Below are positions 25,847-35,404 of a stretch of 47,029 bases of DNA, one piece after another; the stretch's first letter is position 1, and every line of letters begins with the position of its first letter. This DNA comes from Lachnospiraceae bacterium (GTDB lineage Bacteria; Bacillota; Clostridia; Lachnospirales; Lachnospiraceae). The stretch is taken from positions 1 to 47,029 of the forward strand of contig JAAVZI010000038.1 in NCBI GenBank assembly GCA_022791575.1, given 5' to 3'. The translations under genes were made by a program, and so were the position numbers. The notes under the pieces were generated by a model. That model ran no database searches. It was not told the origin of the DNA and was given only the letters and a program-made list of their open reading frames with translations.

Positions 25847-28800
25847 ATGTCTATGCACAAAAAGAGCAAAGGGGCTAGTGGGCAGAATTTTAGGCTTTCA
25901 CGCAAGCGGATTGGGATTCTAGCAGTTGTGTGTTTAGTGATTTCATTGTCTCTGTTCTGGTTGCTAACCGGACAGAAGGATGCCAGGAGCGTTGGGCAGA
26001 CGGCAGCCGCATACAGGGGGATATGACACTGTATGCCGCTTATGCAGAGTCGGATAAACTAGAAGAGACAGACGGAAATGTATTTGTTACCAAGCTGGAT
26101 CAGAATACCGATTTTACCATTGGAATTCAGGCAGCTGAATCAATGAGTGCTGCCCAGGTGCGGGAAGGCATTCTCTTTGAGGCAGTTTCGGAAGGTACAC
26201 ACAGCCAGACGGAACTACTAGTAGAAGGCAGCAACGGAAGCTTCCAAGTATCTGGAAGCGGTGGTTTTCAGGAAGGTTCAACTTATCAGCTGACTTTAGA
26301 AGATGAGAACCTTTCTTTTGCCGGTGAACCGGAGAATGCCTATATATAGTTTTACCATTAAGAAGGATGATGTACAGAATCTGAACCTGGATGAAGACTT
26401 GATTTACCTTCCAGCGCATTCGGTTACCGAGATGAAAAAGGACGGCGAACAGGTCCCAGAACTATCTGTTCCGCTTGCTGAAGCAGATATCAATACAGGA
26501 ACAGCAGCTGTCCAATATAGCAGCGGTAGTTTTACCGATGAAGAGTCCGAGCTTTCCATAGGTGATACGGTAGCAATCTACGAAGGCCAGCGACCTGATT
26601 TAAGAGAAATCAATAGTGATTCGACGAGGGAGCGGTGGCATACGTTACCATTACAAAGAAAAATAAGGATACCTATTACTTTGAGACTGCAGAAGTAGAG
26701 GATGTTCTGTTTGTACCTGATGTGCTGCCAGTACCAGAAGAGTATTATGATGATGACATGCAGTTTGTCATTGATGAGGAATATTTTGATTTTTCGGGAA
26801 ATGAGTATGAAGGAACTGGACTGGATGAAGAGACGGAAGTAGAAGAAGGAGATTTTCTGGCTTTTTATTCAGAGAATAAGGATACCGTCCTGCGGTATGG
26901 AAGAATCCGGGAAGTGGAAAATGCGGATGGCAGCTATGATATTACCTTTGAGCCTATGGATTTGGAAGAGATTCAGGCTTCTATGGATTTATATGATTCC
27001 AGAGATGTAGATGCCGACCAGCTCTTAAGTGATGAGGAAATAGCTGAACTGGAACATTCCATTGAACAGCAGGCATTTTCCAGTAGATTTGTGGATGAAG
27101 CTGCGTCCTATCTGGCAGGTATGGCTTTGGAGACAGAAGAAGTGAAACGGCAGATGGGTCCTGGACTATTTGCAAACCGAGCCAGCAGCAGGGTATCCAT
27201 AGAAAACAATCAGATCAAAGCGAACATTTCTAGGAATCTGCAGCATTTCCAGGGAAAAAGCGGCGTCCGCTGTGCTCTGCAGGTAACCTGTACGGTAAAG
27301 GTGAAATGCAGCAATGGAGTGGAACTGCGGATGAAACTTACCGGAATATTTACGGAGGAGGTACGTTTGGCGATAAACGTCAGCAGTAAGACCATCTGGA
27401 AATGGATCTTCCCATATATTTATGATTACAAGCTGAATGCCAATCTGGATGTCTATAATTTTACTGCGATAGATGTGCAAGCCACTATGGCTTCCAAGTC
27501 TCCTTCTCAGAAATGGGGTGATCCGGGTACACAGGAATATGATATTGCCCAAGAGATCAAAAAGCTGATGGATGCAGGGAAATATCAATCCGAGGCGATT
27601 GAAGGCGGTGTACAGAAGATGACAGACCGCTATCATGCCATGCTGCAACAGGAAAGTGACTGGGTTACACTGTTTGACCAAAAGATTTTCAGTACAAAGG
27701 GTGCGGTGGACCCGTTTCATATCTTGGCATATGGTGTGAACTGTTCTTTTGTAACCAGAGCAAATCTCAATGTATCTTTAGGATGTGCATTTGAATATGA
27801 AATTGGAAGAAGATACAGTTATGTAGTAGAACTGTTTCACAAAAAAGCTACAAGCAATACGATTAATCTAGTAGATGAACGGTACGAACTGGAGTTCTAT
27901 GTTATGGGAACGATGGGACTTCGAGCTGGAATTCGGCTGGAGGTAGAGCTGGGACTCTTTTCTACGACTTTGGATAGTGTAGGGATCAGTGCGGAAATCG
28001 GTGCCTATGTGCGGATGTGGGGATATTTCTATTATCATCTTGCCCATACCGGAAGAGGAGGGACCGTATCTCAGTCCAGTGGGGCGCTTTTGACAGAGCT
28101 TGGAATCTATCTGGAGATTTCCTTTAAGGCTCAGGTTTTGAATGGAAGATTTCAACATGAAGAAAAGCTGTATAATCGTGAGTGGCCGTTGTGGAGTGCC
28201 GGAGTCCAGCAGAATGTCTATGGATTTGCAGATACCAGGGTGCCGACAGTGGATATCCGACGTTCGATCAGGACATACCATCTATCGGATGATATATTTA
28301 AAATGAACCAAATGGATCTGAAAACGGGAAAAGCCAGTGTAAGGCAGTATGATGACCGGTCGGACTTTATCATTAGTTTTACCAACCGGGCGTTTTCCTA
28401 TAATCCGAATACCAATACAATTATGGTATCCAGCAGCCGTCCGATAGAAGAAGGTGAGATGATTATTACCTGGAAGAGGCAGGCCGCCGCATTTTCTTCC
28501 AAACCGCTGACCCGTAAGATTAAACTTCATTGGGATGATCTGGCAGACAGCTATACCATTCGTTTTCAGTCTAATGGTGGAAGTGCAGTTCCGCCGATTT
28601 CTCAGAAGTATGGGACAAGGATTAGCCCGCCGGCGGCTTGTGAAACCGCAGGAACCAGGGAGCGGAGCTGTCAGTTCTGTCTGAAGAAAGAGACCGAGGC
28701 AGTGTCGGAGTTAGGTCATGATTACAGCCAGGAGTGGACGATTGATCAGGAAAGTACCTGTACCGAAGCTGGAGAGAAGAGTCATCATTGTCTAAGGTGC

Positions 28801-29733
28801 AGCAGCAGAAGCGATATTACAGTGATTGTAAAGACGGGACATACTTATCCTGCAGGCTCTGAGTTCTGCAGCGTGTGCGGTTATCAAAATGTGATAGCAG
28901 ATACTTCCTGGTACAATGAGAATGATAGCAAATTCAGCCTGAATTCAGAGGGACAGCTGATAGGCCTAGCAGAACTGGTTAACAGCGGAAATTCATTCAG
29001 CGGCAAAACCATCACATTGGAGAAGGACTTAGATCTGACTGCCATTCCCTGGGTTCCGATAGGAAACAGCAGCAGCCATTTTAGCGGGATCTTCGATGGA
29101 GGCTATCATATAATATCCAATCTGACCATTGTCTCAGGCGGAAATTGCAGCGGACTATTCGGTGAGACCTATAATGCCAAAATTAAGGCAGCAGGTGTCA
29201 GCGGAGTTTCTGTTACAGCAGAAGAAAGTAAGGAGCTTGGCGGACTGATTGGCAGAGACAACGGCGGAACCGAAATTAAAGAGTGCTTTGTAACCGGCAG
29301 TATTACTGGAGAGGGCTGCATTGGCGGTATTGTGGGTGCAACGCGTGGAAGCAGTAATCCTACGCGGATTAATGATTGCTATACCAGAATGACACTGCAT
29401 GGAGACGGCACGACACTGGATGTCAGCGGAATTTCCGGATGGAACGATTCCAACAGCATTTTAATTGTCAATTCCTATACGGCTAGTACTGGAGAAAAGC
29501 GGCCGATTGCAGGCTGGAGCGATGGTGCGGCAGTTGCTGATATGTTGGTAATCAATAGCTGGTATGATAAAACACTTTCCAGTACCGCTCAGGGGCTGGT
29601 AAGCTTTGGAAAGACAACCGAGGAACTGAAGCAGAAGGAAACCTATGGAAGCTGGGATTTCGATGGTATTTGGAGTATAGAAGCAGGTGTGAACCAAGGA
29701 TATCCGGTGTTGAAGCAATATATGATAAAGTAG
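25847..29733 (+). pseudogene. Large membrane-anchored surface protein with GLUG repeats, broken by three frameshifts
   Basis: GGGGAAGGAGAG precedes an ATG encoding a basic segment and a signal anchor (RIGILAVVCLVISLSLFWLL), which runs to a TGA at 26020-26022. Coding continues in another frame (WADG...GDMTLYAAY, about 26002-26349), shifts again near TATATATAG (about 26346, SFTIKKDD...) and again near 26622 (VAYVTITKK...). From there about 1035 codons are open to 29733. The last part holds a half InlB B-repeat (FQSNGGSAVPP, about 28564), Cys-pair segments (CQFC, CLRC, CSVC) and GLUG-type repeats (SGLFG, LGGLIGR, IGGIVGA, about 29140-29340). Repaired length is about 1290 residues. A GTG at 26635 could express the 1032-residue part, but without an export signal. 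Other genes here are intact, so random sequence error seems less likely than decay. Confidence 0.75.
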
Positions 29734-29755
29734 AAAAAGCGTAATATAGTATTAG

Positions 29756-29824
29756 AAAAAGCGAATTCCCAACGATCAGTCAAGTAAGGTGATATCTGAC
29801 TGGTTAGCGGGAATTTGCTTTTTT
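29756..29824 (+). terminator. Rho-independent terminator
   Basis: AAAAAGC/GCTTTTT with AATTCCC/GGGAATT, plus an inner CAGTCA/TGACTG stem, forms a long imperfect hairpin ending in TTTTTT, directly after the broken surface-protein gene. Confidence 0.75.
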
Positions 29825-29905
29825 GTTGGAACATATATGGAAATAAAACAAATTTTCTGGTAAAATAATAAGTAAATCATTCGATAAACAGAAGGAGGAT
29901 TGTAT

Positions 29906-30808
29906 ATGCCGCTGATAAACAATGAAATCCCCATTCAGGGAAGGACTGCTGAACAAACAGCAACTCTTATGCCGCCTCCCTGGCTGGCCTGCCCGGAAAT
30001 TGAAAGGTATTCTATTGGCTGGCGTATGGGATATGGAGAGGACTATCTCAGTAGGTTTTCAAAATGGCTGGCAGAACTGTCCCAGGAAGAACGGATGGAA
30101 TATCAGAACTTGTTTCCAGAGCCAGTTACATGGAGCGGCTGGTGGGAGCACAAGGATGCTGGAGAAGTACTGACACACGGCGAATACAGTATACCTCTAT
30201 GGCAGCATTCTGGGCTGCCGAAATACAGCAGAAATTGGCTGTGTGAAGAGATTTCCCAAGGCAGACTCTATGAATATAGTCTATTTTGGGGGCATCAGAC
30301 CTCTAAGGATGGAAGCATTTCCCAAAGCTGTCTTAGTCAATGGTGGATGGCGGACTTCTGGTCGGCTGCACAGACATACTGCTGTATGGAACAGTATATG
30401 ATGGAACAGAAAGCAGAGCTGTTTCAGGATGAAGAAATTCGGCAGCAGATTTTAGAGAGCAGCTCTCCGAAACAGATCAAAGCGCTAGGTCGTAAAGTAC
30501 AGGGATTTGACCAAAACGTATGGGATCGGGCTAAATATTCCATTGTACTTAACGGAAATTGGTGCAAATTCAGCCAGAACCCTAATTTACGTGATTTTCT
30601 GCTTTCGACAGGTGATTGTATTCTGGCTGAAGCCAGCCCATATGATGCAATTTGGGGAATCCGGCTTTCTTCAGATGCACCAGAAGCAAAGAATCCATGG
30701 AAATGGCGGGGACAGAATCTGCTGGGCTTTGCACTGATGGAAGTTAGAGATGAGCTTCGCCGTATTAGAGAAAATGAAGCACTCTGTGATTGGAGCCTGG
30801 TGAAATGA
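29906..30808 (+). CDS. NADAR (YbiA/DUF1768) family protein
   Basis: This 300-residue protein starts at an ATG 6 nt after GGAGGA. Residues about 120-295 are a NADAR domain: LSQWWMADF, EQYMMEQKAELF, PKQIKALGRKV, FDQNVWDRAKY, LSTGDCILAEASPYDAIWGI (the conserved Glu-Ala-Ser-Pro-x-Asp-x-x-Trp-Gly block), and NLLGFALMEVR. Known members are N-glycosidases acting on riboflavin intermediates (YbiA/RibX), or remove ADP-ribose from guanine in DNA and counter DarT toxins. The N-terminal ~100 residues form an extra Trp-rich region. No DarT, Sirtuin or rib gene is adjacent, so the substrate is open. It is probably monocistronic, between a terminator and the GH29 promoter. Confidence 0.85.
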   Translation: MPLINNEIPIQGRTAEQTATLMPPPWLACPEIERYSIGWRMGYGEDYLSRFSKWLAELSQEERMEYQNLFPEPVTWSGWWEHKDAGEVLTHGEYSIPLWQHSGLPKYSRNWLCEEISQGRLYEYSLFWGHQTSKDGSISQSCLSQWWMADFWSAAQTYCCMEQYMMEQKAELFQDEEIRQQILESSSPKQIKALGRKVQGFDQNVWDRAKYSIVLNGNWCKFSQNPNLRDFLLSTGDCILAEASPYDAIWGIRLSSDAPEAKNPWKWRGQNLLGFALMEVRDELRRIRENEALCDWSLVK

Positions 30809-30838
30809 CAGGAGCATACGATATTTTCCAGATTATAG

Positions 30839-30868
30839 TTGCAAGTTCCTATGGATTTATAGTAAAAT
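30839..30868 (+). promoter_or_regulatory. Probable promoter of the GH29 gene with structured leader
   Basis: TTGCAA (30839-30844), an 18-nt spacer and TAAAAT (30863-30868). The leader then contains an imperfect hairpin closed by CCGGCA (30878-30883) and TGCCGG (30912-30917), with no following T-run, so it is not an obvious terminator. Confidence 0.45.
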
Positions 30869-30967
30869 AATAATAGTCCGGCAATAGGATTGGCCACTAA
30901 TGGTTCCGGTCTGCCGGTGTTTGGATGTACATAATATTCAGAATAGAAAAGATAAAGGAGTATGAGT

Positions 30968-32329
30968 ATGGCAGAAAAGAAATTACCAAGAGAGATGACA
31001 GGTGCAGAACTAGCCTCTATGCTGAAAAGCAGTATTAACTTCAAAAGCTTAGGAGGACTTCGCTGCCCGGAACTTAACCTGTCCGAGGAGGATATGCAGT
31101 GGTGGAGGGACGCCAAAGTCGGCATGTTTATCCATTGGGGACTGTATTCCATCCTGGGAAGAGGAGAGTGGGTGCGCCACAACGAGCAGATTCCTTGGGA
31201 GGAATACTGTGCGCTGGCTGATGAGTTCGTGCCTGAGAACTTTGATGTCCATGAGTGGACAGACCTGGCGAAAGATTTTGGTGCGAAGTATACGGTTATG
31301 GTAACCCGCCATCATGATGGATTTGCTCTGTGGGACAGCCCCGGAAGCTGGAAAGGCTTTACTAGTTATAATACAGGAGCCAAAAGGGATTTTGTGAAAG
31401 AGTATACCGAAGCCGCAAGAGAGAGCGGATTAAGAGTAGGCGTGTATTATTCCCCGATGGACTGGCGGTTCCCCGGATATTTTGATCCCAAGGGTGAGAA
31501 AGACCCGGCCAATGCCGAAAGCGCTCTGCGCATGAAGAAACAGTGTTACGATCAGGTAGAAGAGTTATGCAGCAAGTATGGTCCGATTGACATTTTATGG
31601 TACGATGGTTCCTGGCTGAATCACAGCGGCAGCGATACAACCAGTTCCTGGCTGTGGGAACCAGTGGAGCTGAACAAAGTGGCCAGGAAGTATAATTCCA
31701 AGACCATTATGAACCCCCGTTCTGGCTGGGAAGGCAATTTCTACTGTGACGAAGGTTCTCACGAGATTACTGGTGGAATTATTCCAGTACCTTGGGAGAA
31801 AAATATGTGCGTTTGTTCAGGAACAAGCTGGGGATGGATGGCGGATGATCCAGTATCTGAGTTTGACTGGCTGATTAAGATGATGGTAGATGTAGTCTGC
31901 CGTGACGGCAACTGGCTTGTGAACATAGGCCCCGACCGAAACGGTCATGTGCCGCCGAAGGTAGTAGCACGCATGAAAGAAATCGGCGCTTGGTTAAAGG
32001 AGAACGGTGATACAATCTACAAAACACGCGGAGGTCCGATTGAACCTGTAGACAATGTATACGGCACAACTTTCCGCGGCAACCAGATCTTCCTGCATAT
32101 TACAGATACCAAAGCATTTCAGGGAATGACGCTGCCTGCAATCGAATATACGATTGAGAAAGCATCTTATAAGGGAAGTGCCGTTGTATTTGAGCAGTCC
32201 GGTGATGGAATTAAAGTAACACTGCCAGAAGGAATAGAAGCTGAAGCCGATACGATTATTACCTTTACATTAAAAGAAGAGGTCAGAAAAGCCAAGAAAG
32301 CCGATATCTATTTTACTGGAAAAGAATAG
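30968..32329 (+). CDS. GH29 alpha-L-fucosidase
   Basis: This 453-residue protein starts at the second of two close ATGs, because AAAGGAG ends 7 nt before it; the first ATG at 30962 is too close. Family 29 signatures are KVGMFIHWGLYS, VTRHHDGFALWDS, VGVYYSPMDW and the nucleophile Asp213 in ILWYDGSW. NWLVNIGPDRNG closes the barrel, and a small beta-sandwich domain fills the last ~95 residues. It hydrolyses terminal alpha-L-fucose by a retaining mechanism. The linkage (alpha-1,2, 1,3/4 or 1,6) cannot be read here. There is no signal peptide, so it should act on imported oligosaccharides. It complements the inverting GH95 fucosidase about 26 kb upstream. Confidence 0.93.
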   Translation: MAEKKLPREMTGAELASMLKSSINFKSLGGLRCPELNLSEEDMQWWRDAKVGMFIHWGLYSILGRGEWVRHNEQIPWEEYCALADEFVPENFDVHEWTDLAKDFGAKYTVMVTRHHDGFALWDSPGSWKGFTSYNTGAKRDFVKEYTEAARESGLRVGVYYSPMDWRFPGYFDPKGEKDPANAESALRMKKQCYDQVEELCSKYGPIDILWYDGSWLNHSGSDTTSSWLWEPVELNKVARKYNSKTIMNPRSGWEGNFYCDEGSHEITGGIIPVPWEKNMCVCSGTSWGWMADDPVSEFDWLIKMMVDVVCRDGNWLVNIGPDRNGHVPPKVVARMKEIGAWLKENGDTIYKTRGGPIEPVDNVYGTTFRGNQIFLHITDTKAFQGMTLPAIEYTIEKASYKGSAVVFEQSGDGIKVTLPEGIEAEADTIITFTLKEEVRKAKKADIYFTGKE

Positions 32330-32336
32330 TAGAATA

Positions 32337-32365
32337 TTGTATATAATTGTCATATATGTTAGAAT
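32337..32365 (+). promoter_or_regulatory. Promoter of the candidate structured RNA
   Basis: TTGTAT (32337-32342), exactly 17 nt, then TAGAAT (32360-32365). The expected start near 32372 falls on the first bases of the folded RNA. Confidence 0.6.
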
Positions 32366-32371
32366 AAAACA

Positions 32372-32499
32372 TGGAGCGATCGTGTTACTGGGTGTAAGTA
32401 ATCTACCTATTAAAGGCAAAAACCACTCTGAACTTTGACAAGACGGGGTAGCATTTGCTGCTTAAACTGGGTCAATCCCTTATGGGCGATTGCTCTTTT
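32372..32499 (+). ncRNA. Candidate structured small RNA of unknown class
   Basis: About 128 nt with its own promoter and a terminal T-run. A closing helix pairs GAGCGATCG (32374-32382) with CGATTGCTC (32487-32495, one G-U). Inside are a GTTACT/AGTAAT hairpin with a GGGTGTA loop, whose GGGTG can pair with CACTC further on (possible pseudoknot). There is also a TTGAC/GTCAA helix around a GTAGC/GCTGC hairpin, and a small CCC/GGG hairpin before the 3' strand. It does not match SRP, tmRNA, RNase P, T-box or riboswitch cores that I know. 6S RNA or an uncharacterised motif is possible. Its 3' half may also terminate GH29 transcription. Confidence 0.55.
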
Positions 32500-32513
32500 C
32501 TATTACTATTATT

Positions 32514-32611
32514 AATAGGCATTTGCAAAAGTTTGAATCAGAGCGACGATTTTAGACAAATCCTAAGTTTCGCAATTATCTAATTAATATAATAGGCATT
32601 GGCAAAACTTT
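32514..32611. repeat. Pair of 21-bp near-identical direct repeats
   Basis: AATAGGCATTTGCAAAAGTTT (32514-32534, shown only to its 21st base as a T) recurs at 32591-32611 with two mismatches. The copies are 77 nt apart in the gene-free stretch between GH29 and GH31. They could be operator sites or ends of a lost insertion. Confidence 0.55.
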
Positions 32612-32672
32612 TATTATACTGCCAGAGTTTGGGCTATCGATACAAATAACATGGAAGTGCGTTGAGGCGCGC

Positions 32673-32701
32673 ATGTCATCAAACCAAAGGTTTGATGACA
32701 T
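32673..32701. repeat. Perfect 13-bp palindromic hairpin related to 142-166
   Basis: ATGTCATCAAACC and its complement flank an AAA loop. The stem core GTCATCAAA is shared with 142-166. A further small hairpin (CCCAC/GTGGG, 32734-32746) follows. The 647-nt gap 32330-32976 carries only the RNA candidate and these repeats; I see no convincing gene in it. Confidence 0.65.
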
Positions 32702-32755
32702 ATAGCGAATCAAGTACTGACACCAGGACTCCTCCCACTTCGTGGGTCCCTCCTC

Positions 32756-32785
32756 ATGTCGTATCTCTTTATGTTGTATCTCCTT
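32756..32785. repeat. Tandem 15-bp repeat (two copies plus a remnant)
   Basis: ATGTCGTATCTCTTT (32756-32770) is followed by ATGTTGTATCTCCTT (32771-32785), two mismatches, and then ATGTC again. Pyrimidine-rich on this strand; function unknown. Confidence 0.5.
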
Positions 32786-32976
32786 ATGTCCAATCAACAT
32801 CTTAGAGTAGAATTTTTGTATTAAGGTAATTCCCTGATATAAAATCGGGGACAATTTGTTCAAATTCGTCGCCTTGAATGAGATTTTTGCAATTGTCGAA
32901 CTATTATAATATGGAACTATTATTGTAAAGCAAACAGCAAAATTTATTTTGCAGATAAAATGAGGTAGCAGTCTAT

Positions 32977-35370
32977 ATGAAAAAAACAGTAAAAACATTT
33001 GAAATCAGTGAAAATATCCTGCGTGTTGTCTGTACGCCCCAGGACGAGGTGAAACCGCCATTTTTGGTTCAGGAGCAGCCGCCATTTAATGGCGTATGTA
33101 TGGTGGGGTGCAGTAAACCAGAGGAGACCTGCCAGCTGATTGGCAACGGAGAAGATCTATTGATCCAAAAGGGCTTTACATTTACCCCTAAAGAAGTGTA
33201 CCAGTACACATTTGAAGGGGAAGAGCCCATTATCGTAACGAAAAAGACCGTAGACGGCGAGCGTTCTTTTGTGGAAAATGCAAAAACAATCAAGATCGGA
33301 GACGCATATGAGGCCAAAATTCAGTTTCAGATTGAACCGGACGAAGCGATCTATGGACTGGGCCAGCATGAAGATGGTACATATAATTATAGAAATGTGA
33401 CAGAATATCTCTATCACAACAATATGAAGATTCCAATGCCAGTTTTCCTGTCCTCCAAACAATATGCCATATTATTTGACTGTACCAGTATGATGGTATA
33501 TGAAGAAAGAGACAATCTCATAACCATAACGTTAGATGCCGTAGATCAGATTGACTATTATATCATCTATGGCCAATCCCTAGAGAACCTGCTCGCTGGC
33601 CAGCGGGAACAGGGAAAATGTTTTGACGAGCTGATTGCTGGAATCCGCACCCTTACCGGAACTGCAGTTATGCTTCCTAGATGGGCATTTGGCTACATCC
33701 AGTCCAAGGAACGCTATAAAACACAGGAAGAAATACTGGAAACAGCAGCAGAATTCGGAAAGCGAAAGATCCCTCTTGGCTGTCTTGTACTTGACTGGAT
33801 GTCCTGGGAAGAGGGGAAATGGGGGAATAAGATTTTTGACAAGTCCCGTTTCCCTGATGCAAAAGCAATGGTAGATCAGCTGCACAAAGACGGAGTAGCC
33901 TTCATGATATCTATCTGGCCTAACTGTCGAGAAGGCTGTGAAAATAATGAGGAATTTGCCAAAAAGGGAAAACTGTTATGTAATTACTCCACCTATGATG
34001 CCTTTGACGAAGAGGCGCGTGAAATGTACTGGCACCAGTGTGAACAGGAATTATTCGCAGCAGGAACCGATGCCTGGTGGTGTGACTCTACCGAACCGTT
34101 TACACCAGACTGGAACGGTTCTGAGAAAAGACCAGGGGAAATCCGTTATCAGATGGCAAAGGAATCAACCAATAAATATCTGGATGCCAGAACCTCCAAT
34201 GCCTATCCGCTCATGCATGCCCGTGGAATCTATGAACATCAGAGAAGTACATGCCAGACCAAGCGCGTCTGCAATCTGACCCGCTCCGGTTATCCAGGTA
34301 CACAGCGTTACGGCACCATTCTCTGGTCAGGTGATATCGCTGCCACCTGGCAGGTATACCGCAACCAGATTGCAGAAGGTCTCAGTATGGCCATGTCTGG
34401 TATCCCCTACTGGACTTGGGATGCAGGTGCATTTTTCGTAGGAAATACAGAGAGCTGGAAACGCTGGGCCAATGTAACAGAAGGCACACGTCCCTGGTTC
34501 TGGCACGGAGATTTTGAAGAAGGTGTAAAAGATAAAGGCTATTGCGAGCTCTATACCCGTTGGCTGCAGCTTTCCGCATTTCTGCCGATTATGCGTTCGC
34601 ATGGAACCGATACCCCAAGAGAACCATGGCAATTTGGCGAAGAAGGCTCTCCCTATTACGACTCCATTGTAAAATATATCCGCCTGCGCTATCAGCTGCT
34701 CCCTTACACCTATTCCCTGGCTGCACAGGTAATGACCCAATCATACACAATCATGAGAAGCTTGATGTTTGATTTTGCAAACGACGAAAAAGTGAAGGAA
34801 ATCAAAGACGAATTCATGTTTGGTACAGCATTTCTTGTTGCACCAGTCATAGAACCCTATGAATACGGACCTGGCAGCAAGCCTTTGAACAAAGAACCCA
34901 AAAGAGAAGTCTATCTTCCCCAAGGCAGTCACTGGTATGACTACGAAACCCATCAATGGTATGAAGGTGGACAAACAATCACGAAAATTGCCACAATTGA
35001 CACAATTCCGGTCTATGTCCGTGAAGGAGCTATTATTCCAATCGACAGCACTATAGGAAATACCACTGGAAATGTAGATACTCTGGAAATTTATGAAGGA
35101 AATCAGGGCATGTTCGTATTATATCTGGATAATGGAACAGACTATTCCTATGAAAACAAAAACCAAGAAATTTCTTACGAAGAAGGCGCCTGTGAATTTA
35201 TCCCTATTGTCTGGAACGACGAAAAGAAAGCACTAATAATCGGAAAAACACTCGGAACCTACCCAGTTCCACCTCTTTGTAACGCACGTTTGATTAAAAA
35301 AGACGGCAGCATAACCGAACAAGCATTAAATTACACCGGAGAGGAAATAATACTAGAGTTTAAAAACTAA
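32977..35370 (+). CDS. GH31 family glycosidase (alpha-xylosidase-like)
   Basis: This 797-residue protein has an N-terminal beta-sandwich (about 1-230, with EAIYGLGQHEDG), a TIM barrel and C-terminal beta domains. The nucleophile is Asp370 in WWCDSTEP, and the general acid is Asp453 in WSGDIAATW. The DxxEP form after the nucleophile and GCLVLDWMSW are typical of alpha-xylosidases such as YicI, though alpha-glucosidase activity cannot be excluded. There is no signal peptide. GAGG lies about 10 nt before the start, and a TATAAT at 32905-32910 lacks a clear -35. The later half becomes rich in C-ending codons, like uxuA. It probably removes alpha-xylose from xyloglucan-type oligosaccharides and is likely co-transcribed with uxuA, 34 nt downstream. 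Confidence 0.88.
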   Translation: MKKTVKTFEISENILRVVCTPQDEVKPPFLVQEQPPFNGVCMVGCSKPEETCQLIGNGEDLLIQKGFTFTPKEVYQYTFEGEEPIIVTKKTVDGERSFVENAKTIKIGDAYEAKIQFQIEPDEAIYGLGQHEDGTYNYRNVTEYLYHNNMKIPMPVFLSSKQYAILFDCTSMMVYEERDNLITITLDAVDQIDYYIIYGQSLENLLAGQREQGKCFDELIAGIRTLTGTAVMLPRWAFGYIQSKERYKTQEEILETAAEFGKRKIPLGCLVLDWMSWEEGKWGNKIFDKSRFPDAKAMVDQLHKDGVAFMISIWPNCREGCENNEEFAKKGKLLCNYSTYDAFDEEAREMYWHQCEQELFAAGTDAWWCDSTEPFTPDWNGSEKRPGEIRYQMAKESTNKYLDARTSNAYPLMHARGIYEHQRSTCQTKRVCNLTRSGYPGTQRYGTILWSGDIAATWQVYRNQIAEGLSMAMSGIPYWTWDAGAFFVGNTESWKRWANVTEGTRPWFWHGDFEEGVKDKGYCELYTRWLQLSAFLPIMRSHGTDTPREPWQFGEEGSPYYDSIVKYIRLRYQLLPYTYSLAAQVMTQSYTIMRSLMFDFANDEKVKEIKDEFMFGTAFLVAPVIEPYEYGPGSKPLNKEPKREVYLPQGSHWYDYETHQWYEGGQTITKIATIDTIPVYVREGAIIPIDSTIGNTTGNVDTLEIYEGNQGMFVLYLDNGTDYSYENKNQEISYEEGACEFIPIVWNDEKKALIIGKTLGTYPVPPLCNARLIKKDGSITEQALNYTGEEIILEFKN

Positions 35371-35404
35371 CTAAAAATAACAATAAAAAGAAAGGACAAC
35401 AATC

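Noticed and set aside
26635-29733. Calling the 1032-codon frame a complete independent gene
   Set aside because: The same domain architecture continues upstream in other frames to a signal anchor, and the GTG start would give an unexported surface protein.
32372-32499. Signal recognition particle RNA, tmRNA or T-box for the structured RNA
   Set aside because: The conserved SRP tetraloop region, tmRNA ends and T-box sequence are absent.
32576-32998. Minus-strand open frame of 140 codons across the spacer before GH31
   Set aside because: It translates through the palindrome and the 15-bp tandem repeats, has no Shine-Dalgarno site and ends inside low-complexity sequence; its repeats explain the protein pattern.
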